Positions 12,701 to 23,222 of a stretch of 64,000 nt of DNA are shown piece by piece. The notes below the pieces were generated by a model. It had not been told where the DNA came from. It saw only the letters and a list, made by a program, of their open reading frames with translations, and did not search any database. Each line of letters starts with the position of its first letter. The first letter of the stretch is position 1. The stretch lies in contig CAIIXF020000003.1 of assembly GCA_903813345.2 (NCBI GenBank), forward strand, positions 22,707,248-22,771,247, written 5' to 3'. The stretch is from Owenia fusiformis. Its lineage: Eukaryota; Annelida; Polychaeta; Sabellida; Oweniidae. The position numbers were made by a program, and so were the translations under genes.

Positions 12701-15700
12701 TGAGGATACAGGTGCCTTAGAAGAACCTGGTGCCTTTGTAACCGATGTAAGTGTTGACCCTAGTGCAGGGAGCCCAGTGAAAACTCCAACTGCAGCAGCA
12801 TTAGGGGCACATGCCTCAAACATAATGAAACAAGATGCAGTAATTGTAAATACTAATAAAGACAATACAACATATAAAGATGATGCTAAGTCACATAAAC
12901 AACAACACAAGCATACAGAACCAAGCCATCAAGTGCCTGTTGATGTAGAGGAGGTCCATACGCATACACAGACTCCAGTATCTGATAACAGGAGTCCATC
13001 TCTGAATGAGCCAGCGCAAGGAGCCCAACCTGACTCTGAGAATATTCCAAGTTGTACAACATCCATGTCATATAATGACACCATGGTAACAGTAGAGAAA
13101 ACAGTAGAATCTGACAATTTGGTCAAGGAGGAACCACGCAGTCATGTAAATAATGATTCCCAAACTGTACATAATAATGACAATGTTATCAAAGATAACA
13201 ATAAATTAGAAAAGAACAGTAGTGCTGAGACTATGCCTAATTTTGCCTCTGATTTCCCACCTGTTACAACAACTACACCAAGTGTTGCCACAACAACCCA
13301 AAGTGTTTCCACAGCAACACCAAGTATTGGCTCAACAGCCCCTGGTGTTGCCACAACCATGTCTGGCGTTACCACAACAACTGCATTATCAACAACCATA
13401 CCAGTAACAGTGACAACTTCGGTGTCTATTCCAAGCTCCACTGAAACCACGCCCACTTCTACACAAGCCACACCCTCTTCTTCACAAACCACACCTACTC
13501 AATCCCCTTCCTCTCAAGTGACAGTGGCAGCCCCAGCTAAACCCTCATCATGGGCAGGTCTCTTCAAAGCAAAACCTGCTACTATTCAGCCTATGAATCC
13601 TGCAATGCTAAATTCCAACAATAGTGCAATTCCAGATGGCAAAAATGAAGGTGCAAAACCAAAAATGTCTGCAGTATTGAATAACTCCTCACCAAAGGTA
13701 GTAGCCCAATCTGGTAAACCAGGTTCAACGCTTCACCAACTAGGAGGTATGTAATGTGTTTATCCTCACGAGGAAATATTTATCGTTTATATGTGTTTTT
13801 GTATAAGTTTTCATATTTCAAGATCATCTGGTCCCTTACCTTGGAGTCTTGGACAATATATGGGTGATCTATGGTCACTTAATTTATATCATTTCCTTAA
13901 ACATTTAATTATATTTCAAAACTTTTAAATTATTCAGTCCTGACCCAGTATCTTTTACAGTTTGTCTATATAAGAAATTATTTCTTTGTTATGTCAAACC
14001 AAATTAAAATGCACACAGATCATATAATAGAAAATATGAGTACTAATCCCACGGCCTTATATAACTAATATTTTGGGGGTTTTAGAGATCCTGGACAGCT
14101 TTAAGGCCAACCACAAGGTTGTTCCCCTTCAACCAAGAGGCTTGATAAACAGAGGCAACTGGTGCTATATCAATGCAACCCTACAGGCACTGTTGGCATG
14201 TCCACCATTCTATCATCTCATTAAAGCGATTCCCTTTTACCCTGCACTCAATCACAGCGAATCTAGCAGTTCTCCCATCATAGATTGCATGTAAGTACAT
14301 AGTATTCCTAATCTTGGTTATTGTTTTTTTGTAAATGTAAGTCTAGCTGTTTTCTTAGTCTCTCAATCAATCAAGTCAACACACACTATTATATCTCTAT
14401 CACATTGAAACATTCTCGCAGTGATATTGATAGAGAATGGGGGATTGATATAAGTACAGGCTACACATAAATGTTTCCAAATCACAAGAATTTTGTCTGC
14501 CAAATGATTTCAGTATGTTGGTTTCAAACAGCTATGATTTTATTTTAAACAAATTATACATGTATATTTTTGTATTGCAGAGTTAACTTTATGGATAATT
14601 TCACTCCCCATCATGTGAACAAGTCTCTCACTAAGAATAAGCGGACACAAGACTTGTTGTCTGGCTCGTCCTTTGAACCTACTCAAGTCTACAAGATGTT
14701 GCAGTGCTTAGAGTCCAACAATGTATTCAAGGTAAGAACTTTACAAATTAAAACTGGGTACTCTCAACCCCCCCCCTAATTGGCTAACTGTGTTGTCATT
14801 CTGGGACTTCATGTTACATGGGACTTCAGAGTTTACATGTATATTGGATCAGTTATTGCTCCCATGGCAGGGGAATTGACTTACTAGGTTGCTTATTGGG
14901 TTGGGCATTGGAAAACCTCATTTTTATGTCAAAATAAATACCACTTTCTGATTGGGGGTCTTATGCCAACCGTTTATTGGTGCAATACTGCAATATGACC
15001 AAATGTATTACACATCACCACTGTAACTCTGTCTGGTTATAATATTTTGTATGGCTGGCTGTTGTTTGTGAAAACTAATTTCTTTATGATCTGTATTGTA
15101 GCATGGAAAACAGGAGGATGCTGAAGAATTCCTCAGCCTCATTCTTAATGGTCTCCATGACGAAATGGTTGCGGCTCTTAAAATTTTCCACGGGGAAGAT
15201 GACACTGAAAAGGAAAGTAAGTAATCTTTGTGTCCCAAAGAAAATTGTGCCGAGATAAACATGAAAGAACTCTGTAATTGATGAAGGATTATTCTCTAAA
15301 TTTTGTCAACTTCACTAAGTGATTTTATTTAGGTTTATAGAAAAGATATGTTTTAGGACCACCACCTACATTTCAATGTTGTACCAAAACACATGGAGTA
15401 ACTCTGAGCAATGAAGAAATATTCTTGCAACTCAGTCATCTGACAATTTAATTGTCATAAATATCTGAAAGTGTCTTCGGCTAACTCAGTTAAGTTTTAA
15501 CTAAGATAGACTGCTGTAAAACATTCTTAATGTATAATGTACTAGTCATGATAAAACAATTTTGTACATATCTTGAACATGATATAATCATGTATTTTAA
15601 AACATATTTATATACAGTGATGTTCCCAGCATTAAAGCAAGTGGGCGCAGTACCCATCTGAGATTTTGAAAATAGGCTTGCACCCATCTGAAAATCCATT

Positions 15701-18700
15701 TGCACCCACTTGATAATTAGAAAATCATGAAAACTTGGCATATTTTGACCAATTTTGGTCTGATTTGTGAAAATGAGAATTTTGCACCCACCTGGGAAAA
15801 GATCCTGGGGAGATAACTGATATATTTTGTACATTTCTTACACATAATATAATCATGTATTTTAGTCAAGTACAGAGGCTGGCAAGTCAATTAAGGCTTG
15901 GTTGTACATTTATATATACAGTAGGATGTAAGGCTTGTAGGGCTGCTTAAGTGTAAAAGCCTTTAGTCAGAGCCTGGAAAATGATACTCATCATCGGCAT
16001 AGTGGTGACAAAAATTGACCTTCTCTGTTTTCAGCCAAAGTGACAAATGGTGATGTTGCAGATGAGGCAGAAGATGACGAGGACGGATGGGAACAAGTGG
16101 GGCCCAAAAACAAGAGTGTTGTCACGAGAGTGGTAAGTAGAGATTTTGCCTTTCATGAGTTTTTCTGTTGTCTTTGCTCTTGTGTAACAAATGAGGCTTA
16201 AAAATAAAAGTTTAACGTTATGATATTTGAATGGTGGTCTTTTTCAACTTGCTTCAAATTGACATTTTTTTCAAAATCATCTACAAGTTATCCGAAGTTC
16301 AAATCTCACTTTAGTATTGAGATTTTACCTTCAATGACCTTCTCAAGGTCAAAAAGGTATTTTCAACTTTCTTTAAATCTAATCAAAGTTCAAATCTGAC
16401 GATAGATTTGACCTTCAATGATATTCTCAAGGTCCAAAAAATATTTGACCTTCAATGTCCTTCTCAAGGTCAAAAAGGTCTTATTTTTTTACTTGCTACA
16501 AATTGACCATTTTTTCAAAATCATCTACAAGTTCTCAGAAGTTCAAATCTGACTTTAGATTTGAGATTCCACCTTCAATGACCTTTTCAGGGTAAAAAAA
16601 GTCTTTTTAACTTGCTTCAAATTGACCATTTTTTCAAAATCATCTACAATAATATTCAAGCAACTAGGTGGTGACATTTTGTCATGTTAATGCCTTGTTA
16701 TGTATTCCGATTCAAACATAAAAATGAAATCATTGTTCAGAGAATTGGGAATTGAGGTCCATGAAATAACCAAACTAGCTGTTGTTTCACTATTCAAATG
16801 TGTGACATCACAATATGACACAATAGAATTGGTTTTCTGCATTCTGATTTGTTGAGAAACTCAATTAGAAATGGTCATGTTTGAATTTCATTTATTGAAT
16901 GGTTTATATTTAGTTGTTATTTCAATGTAGATGATTAAATATTCATAGATTACTGACTTTTGTGTTTGTCATCACCTCTTTTTATATTTTGATGTGTTTT
17001 TTAGTATATATATTTTTTTTAAATTACGTAGCAAAGCGTGAGAAAAATACATAAAAATATGACAGGGTTTAATTCCTTGAATATACTACTATTATGTGAC
17101 CTCTTTATAATATAGCACAGAGCCATCTTTCAGCAGTGCTGGAATATCTGATATTCTTAATTTACAGGTTGACCTCTAATTTATGTCATCTTATACACAT
17201 TGAAATGCACTACAGAAATCGTTTGAAGTTTTATCCAATCATCTATAATGGGACTCTGTGTCTATACATATAGATCAATAACATGGCTTCTTATAGTCAG
17301 GCCATTCACTTGGCTTTGCCGTGCCATCTTCTACGAATTGCTGTAGAACTGTAAGAGTGTATTCCAATTGTTCCTTTGTCAGCGCATCAGTAATAGTCCA
17401 TCTTAACAATGAACGATCTCTTGGGGCAACAGGGAATACAAACGGTGCGGCATATATACCCTTTGATTTCAGAGCCCTGTCTAATCTAATTGTGTTGTCA
17501 TAATCACCAGTACACAGTCCAAATAGTTGGGTTGGTTGATTAAGATAATAACCCAAGTAGCCTAATTTTCGCAACTCTTGTTTAAAGGTTGTGAATTTTA
17601 TTTGAAGGGACTTTCTTTTGTCATTGGCTTGTTTAACAGTTTCTAAGGCTTTAATGAGTCGCACTGCTTCATGGTCTTCAACAGCATGGCTGAATATACA
17701 CTTGGTAGTGCCTCCCCGGAATAATCCAACAAATTCTCGTCTCCCTATAAATATTCCACCATTGCAGGCTAATCCTTTTGTAAGGGCTGCTGTTCTAAAT
17801 TGCACCCTATCCTCTAAGCCTAACTGACACACAATCCCATTCCCCTCATGACCATGTACACCAAGAGCATGACTTTCATCAACAATCAAGGCAGACCCAT
17901 ACTTCTCTGCCAAGTCACACATGTCTTTCAATGGTGCTATGGTTCCCAATGAACTGGTTATACTGTCTGCAATTATGAACCCTGGCCCTCTTTTGGTCAT
18001 TTTAGCCTCAAGGTCCTCAAGATCATTGTGCTTGAACACAATCATATCCCCTTTCATAGCTCTTATGCCATAACGGAATGTGGTATGAGCCAGGAAATCT
18101 AAATACACAGGAATGTTATTATTATTGTATTGTAGTAGAATTTCTATCAGACTACAGTTTGCATCCATTCCACTCTTGGTGAGCACGACAGCATCAGCTT
18201 TTAACCACTCTGCAGCTTTTTCTTGAAACTCGATCATTGGGGATTCGCGTGAACGAGGCCAGATTCCTGTCTTACCCCATGCAGCTTTGCCATCATTTAT
18301 CTCAGAGATGATATAATCTGCCTGTGACTTATTTATAGCTTGATCATGCCCAAGAGCCAGAAAGTCACAGCTAGAGAAGTCAATCTCTCCCTTATGATAA
18401 TCAGCCCAGTTAGGTCCAAAAGCCACATTTATCGCTCTGGCATAACGTTGTGTACGTGCAGGAATGGCAATCTTCGATGTTATCTCTAATTTTGTGATGT
18501 TTTCAGTCACTGCATTGTATGTAATTCTCCTCTTGATCAGTTTTACAGGTGATTGTATCCAGTGTCTGCAAGCCATTTCTAAAGGCACAGATGTTTGTTG
18601 TTTAATGACTAGGAATTAACTAAGAATTAATTGTTTTTATTTATATTTAATATTCTCTGTACAATTTATCACTTACCTCTATGATAAATCATATACAGAA

Positions 18701-21633
18701 CTTTTAAATTCACAGTTTTATAGTTCATATCTTAAATGTCGCATATTTTTAATCGTCCTGCTCTATACGCTTGAAATGTTATCTATGGGTAATTGGTACT
18801 CTTTTTTCTCACTGCATTTATACAGTCTGTAAGTTATGTTTAGCATACGTACAGTTAAAGTGCTTGATAAACATTCAAGCTTCATCCCATGTCACATGTG
18901 AGGACATCATATCACGTACACATCAGATTTCAAGAAAGGCCACAGTGGTAAGAGGGGTCACAAAAATTGCTTTATAATCATATTTTTATATTTTTTGTAT
19001 TTGTAGACGGAATCTGTACCATCCCCCATCATGGAGGTATTTGGGGGTCAGCTACGGTCTGTGTTCCACCAACAAGGGTGTAAAGAGTCTGCAACCTTAC
19101 AGCCTTTCTTCACTCTGCCTCTTGACATACAGGTGATAATACATTTTGAGATGCCCCCTGGAGCAAACATTTTGAAATGCCCCTTGGAGCACTGTACATT
19201 TTGCAATGCCCTCTGGAGCATACATTTTGAAACGCCCCTGCATTTGAGATGCCCCAGGGAGCATACATTTTGAAATGCCCCTGGAGCATGCTTTGCTTCA
19301 CTTAGCAAGAAAATATAACTTTTAAAATCACTTTTAAATCTGACTTTTACATATTAGATTTGACCTTCAATGACCTTTTCAAGGTCAAAAAAGGTATTTT
19401 TTCAACCTGTTCTCAAAAGTTCAAATTCAAATCTGATTATAGATTTGACCTTCAATGGCATTCCCAAGGTCAAAAAAGATTTGACCTTCAATGATCTTCT
19501 CAAGATCAAAAAGGTCTTTTTTTCAACTTGCTTCAAATTGACCAATTTTTTTTAAAAATCATCCACAAGTTCTCAGAAGTTTAAATCTGACTTCATATTT
19601 GAGATTTTACCTTCAATGAGCTTCTCAGGGTCAAAAAACTTGCTTCAAATTGACCAGTTTTTTTTTCAAAATCACATACAGAGTTCTCAGAAATTCAAAT
19701 CTGACTTATCATGTGAGCTAATGATATTGTGAACAACTAGGTGGTGACATTTTGTCATGTTAATGCTTTGTGTAAATGAGTTTTGTGATGTTTTAAGATT
19801 GTTATAGTTAATTATGGAATTAAGATTAAATAAGTCCAGAATTAAAACGAAGAACACTGTTAAATTGTTAATGATGTTAAATGTTCTTTTCATTTAGCCC
19901 GAGAAAGTGCTGACCTTGAAAGATGCAATAGAGAATGTTATGACAAAGGAAGTCATCCATGGATATACAAACTCAAAAACTAAAAAAGAGGTACATGCAA
20001 GATACACACAGTTACCTTGCTTAACATTCTTACATATTTGTGTTGACATCTATTGATCTTCAGGCTGTACGAAAATCAGTAATATGAGTCTTAAAATTCT
20101 CATAATATCACTTTTGATATAAGATATTTAGTAACCGAAATAGATAATTAGTTGCCATAGTAACCAAAGGTCGATGAACCTGTTGATAATCATTAACTTG
20201 TGGGAATGGCCCCCACTATATTTTTCTAAAATATAAGCAAAATTATTCAAAACTGATCATTGAAAATTGATGCTTTTATGTCTTTGTTTCCAGGTTGAAG
20301 CTTACAAGCGTCTTAGCTTAGAATCCATGCCCCCGGTCTTAATATTGCATCTGAAATGCTTTGTCTACAACAAATCGGGAGGAATACAGAAACTGTTGAA
20401 ACAAATTGAGTTTGGAGAATCCCTGGAGATCAGCAAAGATCTTCTCTCTGCTAACGTGAAACAAAAATACCACCAGGGTCAAAGGTCATACAAGCTGTTC
20501 GCAGGTATGTTATACCAGTAGGAATATTTTTTTTTAATTTGGCCTTAAAAAAACTGGACATATATAGAGGTTATTTAATGGGAGGGATGGAATATGAATT
20601 TTATTTCGAGGGAAAATATGATATTGACCAAGGAAAATATCATAGTGACAGAGGGCGACAGCCCGAGTGTCAATATGATATTTTCAAGGCTAATATTGTA
20701 TTTAGTCGAGGAAAGAATTCATATTCCATCACAACCATCACCTATTTATTCCATAATATATTTTTCTATAACTTGTTTTGTATGTCATCACGCAAGGATG
20801 GTGACATTAACTTTTTGTTAGGGTCTCCGTATTTTGTGGCTGGCGGTGGATGGTGATAGGTGGTTTGCGGTTGGTATATGTAACAAATTCTGAAAACTTC
20901 CAATAACTTAACAAATACTGTTTAGACTGATTTCAAATTTTTTCAACATCATCTTCAAGTTTTAATAAGTTAAAATTTGACTTTAGATTTGAGATGTGAC
21001 CTTCAGTGACCTTCTCAAGGTCAAAAAGGTATTTTTTCAACTTGCTTCAAATTGACCAAATATTTTTCAAAAATCATTAACAAGTCGTTCAAATCTCACT
21101 TTAGATCTGGGATTTGACCTTCAACGGTCTTCTCAAGGTAAAAAAAGGTCTATTTTCAAATTGACCAATTTTTTTTTCAAAGTCATCTAGAAGTTCCCAG
21201 AAGTTCAAATCTGACTTTAGATTTGAAATTTGACCTTCAATGGTCTTCTCAAGGTAAAAAAGGTCAGAAAGGCCTTTTCAACTTGCTTCAAATTGACCAA
21301 ATTTTTTTTCGAAAACATCTTAAGTTCTGGGAAGGTCAAATCTGACTAAGATTGAACTCATAATATTGTGAGCAACAAGGTGGTGACATTTGTCATGTTA
21401 ATGCCTTGTATAAAAAGATGTAAACGTAATAATTTGTAATTCCAGTGGTGAACCACCATGGTACCAAAGCAGTAGGAGGTCATTATACAACAGATATCTA
21501 TCACAATGCCATTAACAGCTGGATTAGATGTGACGACAGCGAAGTTAAGGGTGTTAACCTATCGCAGGTCTTAAAATTTCAACCTCCAAAAGTACCATAT
21601 TTGGTGTACTACAGACGCTGTGATCTCATATAG
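6733..21633 (+). CDS. USP10: Ubiquitin carboxyl-terminal hydrolase 10 (USP10), 12 coding exons
   Basis: A cysteine protease that removes ubiquitin; vertebrate USP10 acts on p53, ribosomal proteins and stress-granule partners. Coding exons by phase: 6733-6750, 9387-9482, 9989-10034, 10522-13746, 14086-14290, 14581-14731, 15102-15216, 16035-16132, 19007-19132, 19898-19990, 20294-20504, 21446-21633, giving about 1523 aa against about 800 in human. The Cys box [14 protein letters not shown] (Cys about 1155), the QEDAEEFL box, the His box GGHYTTD (His about 1474) and WIRCDD (Asp about 1491) are all intact, so the enzyme should be active. [12 protein letters not shown] and [12 protein letters not shown] are USP10-type stretches. 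The start is MAFKNE at 6733, in an ACCATGG context with a phase-0 donor (gtaaat) matching the next exon. That tiny first exon and exons 2-3 are the least certain parts. Intron 8 contains the antisense synthase gene. Confidence 0.93.
7660..8690 (+). repeat. Diverged tandem segmental duplication in USP10 intron 1
   Basis: About 7665-7978 is repeated at about 8070-8680. Shared blocks are CAGATTATTTG..TGAATTATT..CTGAGCAC, AACCTGG.GGAGA, TTTTGGTAAATAT and GTTTGGGACATTA.ATGTTAAAATTCAAGAAAA. The second copy carries an extra insert at about 8290-8530. Confidence 0.65.
9208..9356 (+). repeat. GTCACCACC..CATGTTAATGCCTTGT interspersed repeat, short copy
   Basis: It starts near TATGTCACCACCAAAAAGTG and ends GGTGGCATTTTGTCATGTTAATGCCTTGT. 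The same 3' block ends copies at about 16690, 19770, 21410 and 23660. Confidence 0.65.
10522..13746 (+). other. USP10: USP10 exon 4: 3.2-kb exon encoding the disordered N-terminal region
   Basis: One uninterrupted 3225-nt exon encodes about 1075 residues, which explains most of the size excess over vertebrate USP10. It is recognisably USP10 at both ends. [17 protein letters not shown] near 10987 matches the conserved lysine-rich KKRP..YY patch, and PSSWAGLF near 13540 matches the SWASLF patch before the catalytic domain. Between them are Met/Asn/His/Gly-rich stretches (about 11380-11620), Ser/Arg/Pro-rich stretches (about 11790-12540) and a Thr/Ser/Pro tract (about 13250-13520). At 11622-11654 [11 protein letters not shown] resembles the PAM2 motif that binds the MLLE domain of poly(A)-binding protein; human USP10 has a PAM2-like motif. 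Long antisense ORFs here are composition shadows. Confidence 0.9.
15615..15819 (+). mobile_element. 205-bp CAGTG-ended MITE, copy A (5-bp TSD)
   Basis: The ends are CAGTGATGTTCCCAG and CTGGGGAGATAACTG, flanked by ATATA on both sides (15610-15614, 15820-15824). CAGTG-type ends with 5-bp duplications fit hAT5-type nonautonomous elements (inference). The interior has repeated GCACCCA.CTG blocks. It lies in USP10 intron 7. Confidence 0.7.
16220..16700 (+). repeat. GACCTTCAATGACCTTCTCAAGG repeat, USP10 intron 8
   Basis: About 115-150-bp units of CTTGCTTCAAATTGACC, AAAATCATCTACAAGTT, TTCAAATCTGACTTTAG and CAATGACCTTCTCAAGGTCA repeat several times. The block ends in the GTGACATTTTGTCATGTTAA tail. 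Confidence 0.7.
17275..18576 (-). CDS. Intronless alpha-oxoamine synthase, CqsA/LqsA-like (PLP-dependent, fold type I)
   Basis: A full-length 433-aa enzyme of the family that condenses an amino acid with an acyl-CoA (BioF, KBL, ALAS, SPT, CqsA). Visible motifs: SGMDAN (135-140); DFLAH (160-164), whose His should stack on [23 protein letters not shown] (197-216); [11 protein letters not shown] (232-242) with the PLP-nitrogen Asp233 and His236; and [14 protein letters not shown] with the Schiff-base Lys267. DFxAH and GPGxIxxDSIxSxLGTIAPL are, from family knowledge, the pattern of Vibrio CqsA and Legionella LqsA rather than BioF or KBL. All catalytic residues are present. The first in-frame ATG is at 18576; a cttTAG|AA just upstream could be the acceptor of a 5' UTR exon. 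No mitochondrial targeting peptide is obvious. Substrates are unknown. It lies antisense in USP10 intron 8 (16133-19006). A divergent animal KBL- or SPT-like enzyme remains possible. Confidence 0.92.
   Translation of the reverse strand: MACRHWIQSPVKLIKRRITYNAVTENITKLEITSKIAIPARTQRYARAINVAFGPNWADYHKGEIDFSSCDFLALGHDQAINKSQADYIISEINDGKAAWGKTGIWPRSRESPMIEFQEKAAEWLKADAVVLTKSGMDANCSLIEILLQYNNNNIPVYLDFLAHTTFRYGIRAMKGDMIVFKHNDLEDLEAKMTKRGPGFIIADSITSSLGTIAPLKDMCDLAEKYGSALIVDESHALGVHGHEGNGIVCQLGLEDRVQFRTAALTKGLACNGGIFIGRREFVGLFRGGTTKCIFSHAVEDHEAVRLIKALETVKQANDKRKSLQIKFTTFKQELRKLGYLGYYLNQPTQLFGLCTGDYDNTIRLDRALKSKGIYAAPFVFPVAPRDRSLLRWTITDALTKEQLEYTLTVLQQFVEDGTAKPSEWPDYKKPCY
19136..19300 (+). repeat. About 29-bp tandem repeat (CATTTTGAAATGCCCCTGG)
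   Basis: Five to six degenerate copies of CATACATTTTGAAATGCCCC plus TGGAG, beginning just after the USP10 exon 9 donor. Confidence 0.7.
19340..19775 (+). repeat. GACCTTCAATGACCTT repeat, second copy (USP10 intron 9)
   Basis: Same units and same terminal GGTGACATTTTGTCATGTTA block as the copy at 16220-16700. Confidence 0.7.
20765..21415 (+). repeat. GACCTTCAATGACCTT repeat, third and most complete copy (USP10 intron 11)
   Basis: It begins near TATGTCATCACGCAAGGATG and TTAGGGTCTCCGTATTTTGT. It has four internal units and ends GTGGTGACATTTGTCATGTT. It looks like the full-length form of the family. Confidence 0.7.
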
Positions 21634-22110
21634 AGGTTCCACGATAGGCTGTGGGACATGAAGGATTTAATGATGTTGAGATAAATGCTGAATTTTATAT
21701 GATTTATTGATCGGAATATGAACTGATTGAAAATTGCAATTATTATGAATTTCCCCTTGTATAAAATGAATGCTGGCAGAATGAAATGATGCCATGTTAA
21801 GTTAAGACTCCTCGGAGAGATATATGTAAGGCATTGGGCAAAGCACAAAGCTGATTGAATGTTAACATGTAGAGACACGCTTAGTGGATATTAAGTTGAG
21901 TCCAAAGCAGAAGTGCAGATATGAGAGACTGAACCCTGTACAGATGAAGAGTCAGTTCAAATGCTTGTAGAAAATAGTGAGATTGTGAAGTTCAAACAAT
22001 TTATTTGCTTCAGGCCATGATTTGAAGAGTTTCATTAGTTATTACACCCCTACCACCAACCTACCATGTAGTTCCCATGTTTAGCCAACCATAGCCATCA
22101 TGCATTGATC

Positions 22111-22316
22111 CAGTGATCTCCCCAGGATTTTTTCTCAGGTGGGTGCAAGATTCTCATTTTCTTAATTCAGACCAAAATTGGTCAAAATATGCCAATTTTT
22201 CATGATTTTTCTCATTTTCAAGTGTGTGCAAATGGATTTTGAGGTGGGTCCATGCCTGTTTTCAAAATCTCAGGTGGGTGCTGTGCCCACTTGCTTTAAT
22301 GCTGGGGAGATCACTG
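22111..22316 (-). mobile_element. 206-bp CAGTG-ended MITE, copy B (5-bp TSD)
   Basis: Reverse-orientation copy of the 15615 element, with ends CAGTGATCTCCCCAG and CTGGGGAGATCACTG. Flanks are TGATC on both sides (22106-22110, 22317-22321). Confidence 0.75.
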
Positions 22317-22999
22317 TGATCATTGATTAGAACAATCCATTCATCTTCTCAAACTCCAAATTGCATGGCTAGACGAGACTTGAAGTTTAATTTTGGGACA
22401 AAGTGTAAGGTTCCACTCTTAGGCCAGTGTTCGAGATATTATTGCCACCCCCAACCCTCGAATTTTGGTCCTCGACCTATATGGCCATACAGTTGTAATG
22501 AATAACAGTTTACCTGTATGTTTGGACACCTCTCACACTTTTCTGGTCCCAAATTTGTAATCCCCCATTGACTTACATATTCTGAAAAAAACTGTGAAAA
22601 AATTCATTGAATTCCTGCTAATACAAACACTTTTGACCAGTCCAAGTGGCATGCAGATTAGACAGGGTATACTGTGAGCTTCCTGACTTGAGTTGATTTA
22701 AAAGATAAATGGCAAACCTTAATATGCAATATCGTTTTTCTTGTTGAGGGATAACTCTTGGAAATTTTACATGGAAGTATACAGCTACAAGAATAGCTTT
22801 TTGATCTCAGTTTGTTAGTGTTAGGGACAAAATTTCAAAAAATATTTGTCCATTATGTTTTGTTGGAGGTGTCTATTTGAACGGCAGTTTATCATGGACT
22901 ACCTTCTTTACTGATTTTAAATTGTTCCGTAGTAGACCTGTGTTCCTTACAGAATTCATTGACATATAGCCAATGGGACTTGATTCTTTAAAAATTACT

Positions 23000-23222
23000 C
23001 AATAGAGAGGTGTTTCTTACGTTAATGTGAGGTGTTCCTTACGGTGAGGTGTTCCTTACTGCGAGGGGTTCCTTACTGCGAGGTGTTCCTTACATTGAGG
23101 TGTTCTTCACAGTGAGGTTTTCCTCACTGTGAAGTGTTCCTTACGGCGAGGTGTTCCTTACATTGAGGTGTTCTTTACAGTAAGGCTTTCCTTACTGTGA
23201 GGTGTTCCTTACGGTGAGGTGT
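23000..23222 (+). repeat. 17-bp minisatellite TTCCTTACGGTGAGGTG
   Basis: About twelve degenerate head-to-tail copies of a 17-bp unit, 1.4 kb downstream of the USP10 stop codon. Confidence 0.85.
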
